Notes under the pieces: model-generated
Seen by the model: only the letters and a program-made list of their open reading frames with translations
The model's database searches: none
What the model was told of the DNA's origin: nothing
Source of the DNA: Halorussus litoreus
GTDB lineage: Archaea; Halobacteriota; Halobacteria; Halobacteriales; Haladaptataceae
Assembly: GCF_003382685.1 (NCBI RefSeq)
Contig: NZ_KZ859514.1
Location: 12,864 to 76,863 of the forward strand
Reading direction: 5' to 3'
Length of the DNA stretch: 64,000 bases
In this document: positions 24,602 to 32,519 of the stretch, in pieces
How positions within the stretch are numbered: position 1 is the stretch's first letter
Layout of the letters: every line of letters starts with the position of its first letter
Program-made: the position numbers and the translations under genes

Positions 24602-24790
24602 TCAGCAACCGCAGGAACAGCCGTCGCAGGCGATGTTCGTGCAGAGGCACGAACCGGTACACCAACCGCTCCACTCGACGGTGTGGACGTCGCCGAGGTC
24701 CACGTCGAACTTCTCGTCGAACAACTGCTTGAGGCTACTGTCACTGGTACTGTGCTGCATGCCGAACGTCGATGTCTGAGTAACGGACAT
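24602..24790 (-). CDS. lanthipeptide precursor 7 (second leader type)
   Basis: The 62-residue peptide has leader MSVTQTSTFGMQHSTSDSSL then KQLFDEKFDVDLGDVHTV, and core EWSGWCTGSCLCTNIAC plus DGCSCGC. The core keeps W-S-x-x-C-T-x-S-C-L-C-T. It is nearest to the exporter genes; the ABC permease ends 85 bases upstream on the same strand. A TATA-like CCTTATATTTC at 24814-24824 lies 24-34 bases before the ATG. Confidence 0.82.
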   Translation of the reverse strand: MSVTQTSTFGMQHSTSDSSLKQLFDEKFDVDLGDVHTVEWSGWCTGSCLCTNIACDGCSCGC

Positions 24791-24874
24791 CAGAACGGAC
24801 GTACAGGCGCTTCCCTTATATTTCTACTGCTAGGATAGAAAAATTTTGTCTCGTGGGTGCTGTCGTTCGGGGGT

Positions 24875-25735
24875 TCAGTAGTGGCCCATCACCCCACGCC
24901 TGCGTGCGACGCGCGAGCAGACGAGAAACACCGCATATCCGGCGAGCGAGTAGACTGCGGCCACTCCGACGAGTATCCCCAGATCGAACGCCGGGAACTC
25001 CCACAGCCGGACGCCGTTGCGCATCGCGTCCTGGAGCATCGACGAGCCCTGAACCAGCGGGAGGAATCGCAACGGGGACAAGCCCGCCACCGGTGCCGCG
25101 ATGAGGCCGACGATGACGAACTGCATGAGCTGCGAGACGCTCTCGACGCGCTTGTACACGAGCGCGAGCCCGGCGAACACGAAGCCGATGCCGACCACCG
25201 ACACGAGCGCCAGCAAGGTGACGGGGACGATGGTCAGAACGTCGATGGCGAGCGTCCGCTGGGTCGTCAGCAGTATCAGCCCGAGCATCAACGCGCCGAC
25301 GAGGAAGCTCTGGAAGATGTTGACGACGACCTTCGTGACCATCACCGGCCCGAAGCCGTACGGCGACATGTACAGCTGTTCGAGCGTCCCCCATTCGGAC
25401 TCCTGCGTGACGTTGCCCGGCAGGCTGGAGTACGCCGACTGGGCCATGGTGTAGAGGAACCAGCCCACGATGACGCCGTCGAGCGTCTCGGTGATGGCCT
25501 GATTCCCGCCGACGCTGCCGACCGCGGCCTGTCCGCCGAAGAACAGCACCGCGAAAAACAGGTACGAGGCCAGCATCTGCGCGAGGAAGTTCACCCGGTA
25601 GCGGAGCATGATGCGGAACCGTTTGATGAACAGCTCGCGCAACAGCGTGAGTCCGCCAGCGAGCGACAGGTCCGCACTATCCGATCGGCCCGTGCTATCG
25701 TCGGCTGCCGACGCGGTCTTTCTGGTGTTGCTCAT
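24875..25735 (-). CDS. ABC-2 type permease, lanthipeptide cluster exporter 1
   Basis: This 286-residue membrane protein has six helices in the ABC-2 layout, starting near residues 50-70 and ending with GYAVFLVCSRVARRRG. It contains the amphipathic VTQESEWGTLEQLYMSPYG segment typical of these permeases. Its start overlaps the ATPase stop by 4 bases (ATGA), so the two form one transporter. Located between the precursor genes and the divergent promoter, it probably exports the peptides or provides self-protection; neither is shown by sequence. Confidence 0.88.
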   Translation of the reverse strand: MSNTRKTASAADDSTGRSDSADLSLAGGLTLLRELFIKRFRIMLRYRVNFLAQMLASYLFFAVLFFGGQAAVGSVGGNQAITETLDGVIVGWFLYTMAQSAYSSLPGNVTQESEWGTLEQLYMSPYGFGPVMVTKVVVNIFQSFLVGALMLGLILLTTQRTLAIDVLTIVPVTLLALVSVVGIGFVFAGLALVYKRVESVSQLMQFVIVGLIAAPVAGLSPLRFLPLVQGSSMLQDAMRNGVRLWEFPAFDLGILVGVAAVYSLAGYAVFLVCSRVARRRGVMGHY

Positions 25736-26814
25736 GGGTTCGTCGCTCGTGAAACCGTCTCCGTTTTCCGCTCGGTCGCTTTCCGGTCGCGTTCGTTGGC
25801 GTCCTCGTCGTCGGTGATCTTGAGGAACACCTCCTCGAGATCGGGTTCGACGGCGTCGAACGACTCGACCGACAGGTCCGCCGAGCGCAACTCGTCGACC
25901 AGTTCGTAGAACTCGTCGGTCGTGACGCTCACCTCGAAGCGGGTCGCGTTGGGGAGGCGCTCGAAGTTGTCGGCGTCGAACGTCGACTCGAGTCGGTCGC
26001 GGATCGACGCGTCGAGGCGCTCGGTGACACTCACCTCGTACACCTGCGTGTTGAACAGGCTCAGGAGGTTCTCGACCGTGTCGTCGGCCACGATGTGCCC
26101 CTCGTTCATGATGATGACGCGGTCGCAGACGTCCTCGATGACGTCCATGTCGTGGCTCGACAGCAATACTGTCGTGCCCTCGTCCTCGACGAGGTTTCGG
26201 AGTTCCGAGCGCAGGTCGAGCGAGCTCTCGACGTCGAGGCCGAGCGTCGGCTCGTCGAAGAACACCACGTCGGCGTCCCGAGCCATGGTGCAGGCCAGCG
26301 ACACCTTCTGTTTCTGGCCGCGCGAGAGCTCTCGAACGACCGTGTCGGCCTTCCCCTCGAGGCCGAACTGCGTGACGAGTTCGTCGTGACGGTCGCCCAT
26401 CTCGCGGGGGTCGTTGCCGGCCAGCGCCGAGAAGAACTGCATGTTCTCCTTGACGGTGAGCCGCCAGTAGATGTTGCGAGCGCCCTCCAGGGTCGCACCC
26501 ATCCGCCGATAGGCGACACCCGGCTCGTCGTGAACGTCGATGTCGTCGACCCGAACCTGCCCGGAAGTCGGGACGATGAGTGACAGCAACGACTTGATGG
26601 TCGTGGTCTTGCCCGCGCCGTTCGGACCGAGCAGGCCGACCGCGGTCCCCGGCTCGACCTCGAAGTCGACGCCGTCGACCGCTCGAACCGCCTCGTCGCC
26701 GCTTCCGTACTCCTTCGAGAGGTTCTCCACGGCGATCGCCGGCTCGCCGTCTCCTGACCGGTCCCGATTCGGAGAGGACTCGACCCCGTCCGGCGGCTTG
26801 GATGTGGTTCCCAT
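25732..26814 (-). CDS. ABC transporter ATPase, lanthipeptide cluster exporter 1
   Basis: The 360-residue ATPase belongs to the CcmA/BcrA group that pairs with ABC-2 permeases. Motifs: Walker A GPNGAGKTTT, Q-loop region YRRMGATLEGARNIY, signature LSRGQKQKVSLACTM (Ser-Arg-Gly instead of Ser-Gly-Gly), Walker B VVFFDEPTLGLD and switch His in LLSSHDMDV. A C-terminal domain of about 110 residues follows and may touch the substrate. The ATG at 26814 is chosen because a TATA box lies 25-35 bases upstream; ATGs at 26838 and 26829 would overlap or crowd it. Confidence 0.9.
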   Translation of the reverse strand: MGTTSKPPDGVESSPNRDRSGDGEPAIAVENLSKEYGSGDEAVRAVDGVDFEVEPGTAVGLLGPNGAGKTTTIKSLLSLIVPTSGQVRVDDIDVHDEPGVAYRRMGATLEGARNIYWRLTVKENMQFFSALAGNDPREMGDRHDELVTQFGLEGKADTVVRELSRGQKQKVSLACTMARDADVVFFDEPTLGLDVESSLDLRSELRNLVEDEGTTVLLSSHDMDVIEDVCDRVIIMNEGHIVADDTVENLLSLFNTQVYEVSVTERLDASIRDRLESTFDADNFERLPNATRFEVSVTTDEFYELVDELRSADLSVESFDAVEPDLEEVFLKITDDEDANERDRKATERKTETVSRATNP

Positions 26815-26838
26815 TGTATGTGCGCCCATACGACGCAT

Positions 26839-26849
26839 CGTATAATAAC
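26839..26849 (-). promoter_or_regulatory. promoter of exporter 1 arm
   Basis: GTTATTATACG on the minus strand, 25-35 bases before the ATG at 26814. It is part of a 150-base AT-rich divergent promoter region between the two arms of the cluster. Confidence 0.6.
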
Positions 26850-26949
26850 TATTCGGTTTAAAATATAAAACTGAAAATTAGAATATAACTACCGCAGGTG
26901 AACGGGAGTTTCGTGACGGCCGAACGGGGTCCATTAGTCGTCCGAAACG

Positions 26950-26990
26950 AATTATTTTACAATAAGTACTGAATGGGTAAAGTTAAATGA
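26950..26990 (+). promoter_or_regulatory. promoter region of exporter 2 arm
   Basis: The AT-rich boxes are ATTATTTTACAATAAG at 26951-26966 and AAGTTAAATGAATAG at 26980-26994. The second is about 25-30 bases before the ATG at 27012 and is the better TATA candidate for a leaderless transcript. Confidence 0.5.
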
Positions 26991-27011
26991 ATAGGGCTGG
27001 GAGAGTGGGAC

Positions 27012-28034
27012 ATGGCCGCCATCGAAACGAACGGGTTGACCAAGGTGTTCGGCGACTCCGTCGTCGCCGTCGAGGACCTCGACCTCGAAGTCGAGCAGGG
27101 CGAGGTGTACGGGTTCCTCGGACACAACGGAGCCGGGAAGTCGACGACAATCGACATCCTCCTCGACTTCCTGCACCCGACCGACGGTAGCGCAAGCGTG
27201 CTGGGACACGATACGCGAGAGGAGTCGCTCGCCATCCGCGAGCGGGTCGGCGTCCTGCCGGAAGGGGCGAAGCTGTACGACCGACTCACCGGGCGCGAGC
27301 ACATCGAGTTCGCGATGGAGATCAAAGGCGTCGACGGCGATCCCGACGACATCTTCGAGCGAGTCGGGCTCGACCGCGACGACGCCGACCGGACGGTCGG
27401 CGAGTACTCGAAGGGGATGTGCCAGCGCCTCGGCCTCGGCATGGCGCTGGTCGGTGACCCCGACCTGCTCATCCTCGACGAACCCTCCTCGGGGCTCGAC
27501 CCGACCGGGATGAGCGAGATGCGCGACCTCATCCGCGAGGAGGCCGACGACGGCACCGCGGTGTTCTTCTCGAGTCACCTCCTCACGGAGGTCGAAGCGG
27601 TCTGCGACCGGATCGGTATCCTCAGCGACGGGAAACTCGTCGCGCAGGACAGCATCGAGGTGCTCCGCGAGCGGTTCGGCGGCGAGGCAACGATAGAGGT
27701 GACTGTCGACGCGGTGCCCGACGACGGATTCGATCTGGAGACCGTCGACGGCGTGCTCGGGTCGACGGTCGACCCCGAGGAAGACACCGTCGTCGTCGAG
27801 TGCGAGGACTCGACGGTGCGGGGCGACGTGGTCCAGCGGGTCGGCGAGGCCGCGACCATCATCGACATCGTCTCGGAGGAAGCTTCGCTGGAGTCGATGT
27901 TCGAGGAGTACGTCCGGAACGGAACCGGCGAGGAACTCGCGGGGGGCGATCTCGACTCCGAGAGCGCCGACGGGTCGACCAAGAGCGAAGAATCAGCGAG
28001 TAGCAACGGGTCGGAGACGGAGGTGGCCCGATGA
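27012..28034 (+). CDS. ABC transporter ATPase, lanthipeptide cluster exporter 2
   Basis: The 340-residue ATPase has Walker A GHNGAGKSTT, Q-loop-region GVLPEGAKLYDRL, a signature YSKGMCQRLGLGMAL, Walker B LLILDEPSSGLD and switch His in FFSSHLLTEV. The last 40 residues are acidic and Ser-rich. It belongs to the same family as the exporter 1 ATPase but is clearly a separate lineage. Its stop overlaps the permease start by 4 bases. It heads the plus-strand arm that ends with the LanM gene. Confidence 0.9.
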   Translation: MAAIETNGLTKVFGDSVVAVEDLDLEVEQGEVYGFLGHNGAGKSTTIDILLDFLHPTDGSASVLGHDTREESLAIRERVGVLPEGAKLYDRLTGREHIEFAMEIKGVDGDPDDIFERVGLDRDDADRTVGEYSKGMCQRLGLGMALVGDPDLLILDEPSSGLDPTGMSEMRDLIREEADDGTAVFFSSHLLTEVEAVCDRIGILSDGKLVAQDSIEVLRERFGGEATIEVTVDAVPDDGFDLETVDGVLGSTVDPEEDTVVVECEDSTVRGDVVQRVGEAATIIDIVSEEASLESMFEEYVRNGTGEELAGGDLDSESADGSTKSEESASSNGSETEVAR

Positions 28035-28876
28035 ACTGGCTCACCATCGCGAAGAAGGACTTCCGCGACGCCCGCCGGTCGAAGATCCTGTGGGGCGCGC
28101 TGCTCATCTTCAACGTGTTCATCGTTGCGGTGCTGGGAACCAACTCGACCGACCCCGGCGGCCCGTACTCGGCCGCGCAGGTCGGCATGTCCACGATGGT
28201 CGGGGTCGGGATGTTCTTCCTCCCGCTCATCATGCTGGTCATCGCGTACCTCTCGATCACCGGCGAGCAGGAGTCGGGTAGCATCAAGTACCTTCTCGGC
28301 CTGCCGAACACGCGGCTCGACGTACTCGTCGGCAAGCTCGTCGGCCGAACTGCGGTCGCGATGCTCGGCATCGGCGTCGCGCTCGTCGTCGGCGCGCTCA
28401 TCATGTCCGTTCGGTTCGACGAGGTGCCGGTCGGCCAGTACGCCGGGTTCAGCCTGATGATACTCTACTTCACGGCGGTGTACGTCGCCATCGCGGTCGG
28501 CGTCTCCGCGCTGTGTCGCACCCGCGCTCGGGCGCTGGCCGGAACGCTCGGCGTCTACTTCGTGTTCAGCGTGCTCTGGATCTTCCCTTCGTTCAACCCA
28601 CAGACCGCCGTCTCGTACGTGGTCGAGGATCTGCTCGGCCTCGCGGCGATGCCGCGGCTGTACGACCTCATCCTCCACCTCAGCCCGTCGTACGCCTTCT
28701 CCATCGCGAACTACGAACTCGTGCTCGACATGACCCGCGGCGGTTACATGGGCACGTACGTCGACGGCTTCCCGTTCTACCTGCAGGGATGGTTCATGCT
28801 CGTCATCCTGCTCGCGTGGTTCGTCGCCCCGCTGGCCATCGGGTACGCGCGCTTCCGCAAGGCCGAGTTGAGCTAA
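28031..28876 (+). CDS. ABC-2 type permease, lanthipeptide cluster exporter 2
   Basis: This 281-residue permease has six membrane helices, an N-terminal MNWLTIAKKDFRDARRSKIL elbow and the ITGEQESGSIKYLLGLPNTR motif typical of the NosY/ABC-2 group. It is coupled to the preceding ATPase gene. With exporter 1 the cluster thus has two ABC-2 systems; in bacterial lantibiotic clusters such pairs usually give immunity, and export uses a peptidase-containing LanT, which is absent here. Confidence 0.88.
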   Translation: MNWLTIAKKDFRDARRSKILWGALLIFNVFIVAVLGTNSTDPGGPYSAAQVGMSTMVGVGMFFLPLIMLVIAYLSITGEQESGSIKYLLGLPNTRLDVLVGKLVGRTAVAMLGIGVALVVGALIMSVRFDEVPVGQYAGFSLMILYFTAVYVAIAVGVSALCRTRARALAGTLGVYFVFSVLWIFPSFNPQTAVSYVVEDLLGLAAMPRLYDLILHLSPSYAFSIANYELVLDMTRGGYMGTYVDGFPFYLQGWFMLVILLAWFVAPLAIGYARFRKAELS

Positions 28877-28987
28877 CTTGAGTTGAGTCGACCTCCGGAC
28901 CGCTGTCTTGGTCGCCGCGTGCGGCCCTCGCGAACGCGTCGTACGGCGGTAAGAACGCCGCCACGTGACGGGAAGCTATTCAAAACG

Positions 28988-28998
28988 CTTATTTAATT
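28988..28998 (+). promoter_or_regulatory. TATA box upstream of lanM
   Basis: CTTATTTAATT lies about 115 bases before the LanM ATG, implying a leader of roughly 90 bases, unusual among the mostly leaderless genes here. The leader contains a small inverted repeat (GAGAGCCGCGGTTCTC, near 29082-29097) just before the start. Confidence 0.45.
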
Positions 28999-29109
28999 AG
29001 TTGGTATAGAGTCACTCACCGATATGATTAGAGATTATTGTTCGAAAGAAACGGGAGAAATGGGCGTGACCGAACGGCTTCGAGAGCCGCGGTTCTCTGC
29101 TAACGACAG

Positions 29110-32100
29110 ATGACCACCGTATTCAGCGAGGACCACAAGCGCCTCATCGCCGGGCGGGCTCGCACGCTGTTCGAACGATTCGAGGATCCCGAGGCCGTCG
29201 AACACGGCTTCCGCGACGAGGAGGAGGTCACGGAGATCTTCGAGGAGTGGGAGGAGACGTTCTCGACCGAGGAGTCGTTCGAGCGACGGCTGGATCAGCT
29301 CGACGCGACCGAGGCGGAGTGTCGGCAGGCCATCAGCGCCGACAGGCTCGCCGAGTCCGAACCCATCCCTGAGTGGGTCGACCGGCTCGACGATCTCGTC
29401 GCGTCGGTCCACCGGACCACTCCGGAGAAGGCCGCCGAGCGACTCGGCCCTGAGGGCTATCGGGTCGAGGAAGAGCGAACGTTCAAGCAGCTGTCGGCGG
29501 CCATCGCGGCCCACGCGTGCGACCAGCTCGACGAGTCCGTGCTCGACGTGCTCTCGGCGGAGGCCGTCTGGACGATGGCCGACTGGTTCCGCCGCCGGCT
29601 CGAAGACCGGTTCGTGCGCATCCTGTTCGTGGAGTTCAAAGCGTTCATCGCGGCCCACGACGAGGACATGGCGTTCGCCGAGCCCGAGGACTTCGACGAC
29701 GGCGACCTGCCGACCGACTACTACGAGCTGTTCCTCGGCTACCTGTTCGACGGCGGCTTCGGCGACCTCTGCCAGGAGTACCCGATGTTCGCTCGACTCG
29801 TCGTGACCCAGATCCGCCAGTGGCACGAGCATCTTGAAGAGTTCGGTCGCCGCCTCGAAGCCGACCGGGACGCGCTCGCCGACCGGTTCGGCTACGAGAC
29901 GGGCGTCGGCAACGTGACCCACCTCGAACCGCTGGCCGACGACACCCACGGCGACGGCCGCGCGGTGATGCACGTCGAGTTCGAGTCGGGGCTCGACGTG
30001 GCGTACAAGCCCCGGAGCGTCGAAGCCGGCCAGACGTTCTACCGGATGCTCGAACGGTTCAACGACCACCTCGCGGTCCCCGACTTCAAGACGCCGACCT
30101 ACCTGCCGCGGGGCGACTACGGCTGGATGGAGTGGATCGAGTACGAGGAGTGCGAGGATAGCGACGCGGTCGAACGCTACTACCAGCGAGCCGGGGCGCT
30201 CGCGTCGCTGGCGTACTTCCTCGAGTTCACCGACTGCCAGTACGAGAACGTCATCATCAACGGCGAGTACCCGATGCTGGTCGACGCCGAGACCATCTTC
30301 ACGCCCCACGTCAGCGTCGAGCGCAAGCCGACCCGGACCGGCATCGGCTCGCTCCGGGACAAGAGCCTCCTGCTGACGCTGCTGATCCCCTACGACGTCG
30401 AGGACATGCACACCGACCAGAGCGGCGGCCAGTCGAGCACGATCTCCGGGTTCAGTGACTCGGCCGACGAGGACGTGCTCGAGGACATCACCAATCCCGC
30501 GATCCAGGCGGTCAACACCGACGTGATGAAGGTCGACCACCAGCCGGTGCCGGTCGACCCCAGCGAGAACATCCCGATGGTCGACGGCGAGGCCCAACCC
30601 CCGGCCGACTACCTCGAGGAGTTCCTCGACGGCTTCGAGACAGCCTACGAGACCGTGATGGAGCTGCGCGACACGGGACAGCTCACCGACGACGTCGAAC
30701 TGTTCGACAGCTTCCGGTCGGTCGAGAACCGCATCGTCTACCGACCGACGATGCAGTACGGCAGCGTCATCAAGTCGCTGTCCTCGCGGCATTGTCTCGG
30801 CGACGGGGCGAGATTCGGCGTCGAGATCGACGAGTTGAGCGTCCCGTTCTGCAACGGCATCATCACCGAGCCGAAGCCGTGGGCGCTGTACGACGCCGAG
30901 CGGGTGGCGCTCAAACGACTCGACCCACCGCGGTTCACCTGCCGGCCCGACGACACCGAACTCGAACTTAACGGGGAGACGCTCGGCGTCGAAGCCGACG
31001 AGTCGGGGATGGAGCGCGCTCGCCAGCGCATCGAGTCGGCGTCGGAAGACGACCTCCAGATGCAGATCGAGTTCGTCCGGGGCTGTTTCGGCGTCACGCC
31101 CGACGCGAAGCAGGACGGCAACCGGCCGCCGGACGTCGAGCCCGAGCCAGCTACCGACGAGGCGTTCCACGAGGAAGCGGTCGCGCTGTTCGAGGACCTG
31201 CGCGAGTCGGCGCTCGAAGGCGTGAACGGCGGCTACTACTGGGCGTCGGTCGCGCCGTGGACCGAGACAGAGCGGCTCACGCTCCGGCCGGCCGGCGGGT
31301 CGATGTACTCCGGACGGAGTGGCATCGCGCTCCTCGGCGCGGGGCTGTATCACCTCACCGGCGAAGACCGCTACCGATCGTTCGCGCTGGACGCGGTCCA
31401 GGGCATCCGGCAGGCGGTGCGGCTCGAACTGCCGATGCCGTCGCTCACCAACCACGGCGGCGCGACCGGCATCGGCTCGGTCGCGTACGGGCTCAGCCTC
31501 GTCGGCGACCTCGCGGACGAGCCCGAGATCTACGACGACGTGCGCCAGCTACCGAACTTCTTCACGGACGAGGCGCTCGAAGCCGACGACACGTACGACG
31601 CGACCGCGGGCTCGGCCGGAACCGTCCTCGGACTGCTCGGCGCGCACGACCGGGTTGGCGGTGACGAACTGCTGTCGGCCGCGCGGGACTGCGGCGACTA
31701 CCTGCTCGACAACCGCGTCGAGACCGACGACGGCGTCCGCGTCTGGCAGACCCTCGAAGACTGCCCGCCGATGGCCGGCTTCGCCCACGGCGTCAGCGGC
31801 ATCGCGTACGTGCTGCTCCGACTCTGGAACGTGACTGGCGAGACGAAGTACCGCGACGCAGCGCTGGAGGCGCTGGAGTTCGAGGACGCCCAGTACTCAG
31901 AGTCGGCGCAGAACTGGCCGGATCCCCGCGGCTGGTCGGAGACGGAGTTCCTCGACCAGTGGTGTTACGGCCGGAGCGGCATCGGCCTCGCCCGGCTCGG
32001 GATGACCGAGTACACGACCGACGACCGCGTCACGCGCGGACTCGAACGAGCGGTCGACGGGTTCCCGAACGACGGCATCGACCGCTTCGACCACGTCTGC

Positions 32101-32349
32101 TGTGGCGAGGCTGGTCGGTCGGCGTTCCTGCTCGAAGCCGAGCAGCGCCGGGGCGACCGCTCGGGGGAAGCTCGCGAGCGACTCGGCGCGGTCCTCGACC
32201 GCAAGCGCGAGGCCGGCATCTACCAGACGCTCGCGCACACCGACAAGATCGACGACCCGACGTTCTTCCACGGCACCGCCGGCATCGGCTACTCGATGCT
32301 GCGCGTGACTGCGCCCGACGAACTGCCGAGCGTGCTCCTCTGGGAGTGA
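29110..32349 (+). CDS. lanM: class II lanthipeptide synthetase LanM
   Basis: The 1079-residue bifunctional enzyme would dehydrate Ser/Thr of the precursor cores and close thioether rings with Cys. The N-terminal dehydratase (DUF4135, to about residue 680) shows the kinase-like active-site motifs: YKPRSVEAGQTFYRML, DYGWMEWIE, DCQYENVI (D375, N380) and MLVDAETIF. The LanC-type cyclase from about 700 has the zinc ligands C952 (WCYG), C997 and C998 (VCCGEAG), and HGTAGIGY with H1054. The CCG motif, instead of CHG, gives three Cys ligands as in ProcM-type enzymes. Length is normal for LanM. No other biosynthetic enzyme is nearby, so it probably serves all seven precursors. Confidence 0.95.
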   Translation: MTTVFSEDHKRLIAGRARTLFERFEDPEAVEHGFRDEEEVTEIFEEWEETFSTEESFERRLDQLDATEAECRQAISADRLAESEPIPEWVDRLDDLVASVHRTTPEKAAERLGPEGYRVEEERTFKQLSAAIAAHACDQLDESVLDVLSAEAVWTMADWFRRRLEDRFVRILFVEFKAFIAAHDEDMAFAEPEDFDDGDLPTDYYELFLGYLFDGGFGDLCQEYPMFARLVVTQIRQWHEHLEEFGRRLEADRDALADRFGYETGVGNVTHLEPLADDTHGDGRAVMHVEFESGLDVAYKPRSVEAGQTFYRMLERFNDHLAVPDFKTPTYLPRGDYGWMEWIEYEECEDSDAVERYYQRAGALASLAYFLEFTDCQYENVIINGEYPMLVDAETIFTPHVSVERKPTRTGIGSLRDKSLLLTLLIPYDVEDMHTDQSGGQSSTISGFSDSADEDVLEDITNPAIQAVNTDVMKVDHQPVPVDPSENIPMVDGEAQPPADYLEEFLDGFETAYETVMELRDTGQLTDDVELFDSFRSVENRIVYRPTMQYGSVIKSLSSRHCLGDGARFGVEIDELSVPFCNGIITEPKPWALYDAERVALKRLDPPRFTCRPDDTELELNGETLGVEADESGMERARQRIESASEDDLQMQIEFVRGCFGVTPDAKQDGNRPPDVEPEPATDEAFHEEAVALFEDLRESALEGVNGGYYWASVAPWTETERLTLRPAGGSMYSGRSGIALLGAGLYHLTGEDRYRSFALDAVQGIRQAVRLELPMPSLTNHGGATGIGSVAYGLSLVGDLADEPEIYDDVRQLPNFFTDEALEADDTYDATAGSAGTVLGLLGAHDRVGGDELLSAARDCGDYLLDNRVETDDGVRVWQTLEDCPPMAGFAHGVSGIAYVLLRLWNVTGETKYRDAALEALEFEDAQYSESAQNWPDPRGWSETEFLDQWCYGRSGIGLARLGMTEYTTDDRVTRGLERAVDGFPNDGIDRFDHVCCGEAGRSAFLLEAEQRRGDRSGEARERLGAVLDRKREAGIYQTLAHTDKIDDPTFFHGTAGIGYSMLRVTAPDELPSVLLWE

Positions 32350-32383
32350 CGCCGGCGAACGCGTTCTTTTCGGAGTGACGACC

Positions 32384-32436
32384 GGCTGATCGGCTCTCGC
32401 TCGCCTCCGGTGGAGGCGAACGAGAGCCGATCAGCC
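32384..32436. terminator. long hairpin between lanM and sdhA
   Basis: Two 25-base arms with one mismatch are separated by GGT (arms begin GGCTGATCGGCTCTCG and end CGAGAGCCGATCAGCC). It lies between the converging stop codons of lanM and sdhA and could terminate both transcripts. From about 32443 to 32515 a degenerate tandem repeat of GAATCGAGAACCGAAAA units follows. Confidence 0.6.
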
Positions 32437-32519
32437 AAAAGCGAAGAATCGAGAACAGAGAATCGAGAGCCGAAAACCGAGAACCGAAAACCCGATACCA
32501 GAATCGAGGACGAGGCCGC

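Noticed and set aside
22513-24790. Reading the Cys-rich peptides as metallothioneins or zinc fingers
   Set aside because: The conserved leader, the Ser/Thr next to Cys and the adjoining LanM fit lanthipeptide precursors better; metal binding is kept only as a side possibility.
29035-31455. An 806-codon open frame antisense to lanM
   Set aside because: Shadow of codon bias in lanM; no domain is recognisable, and the LanM motifs on the plus strand are complete.
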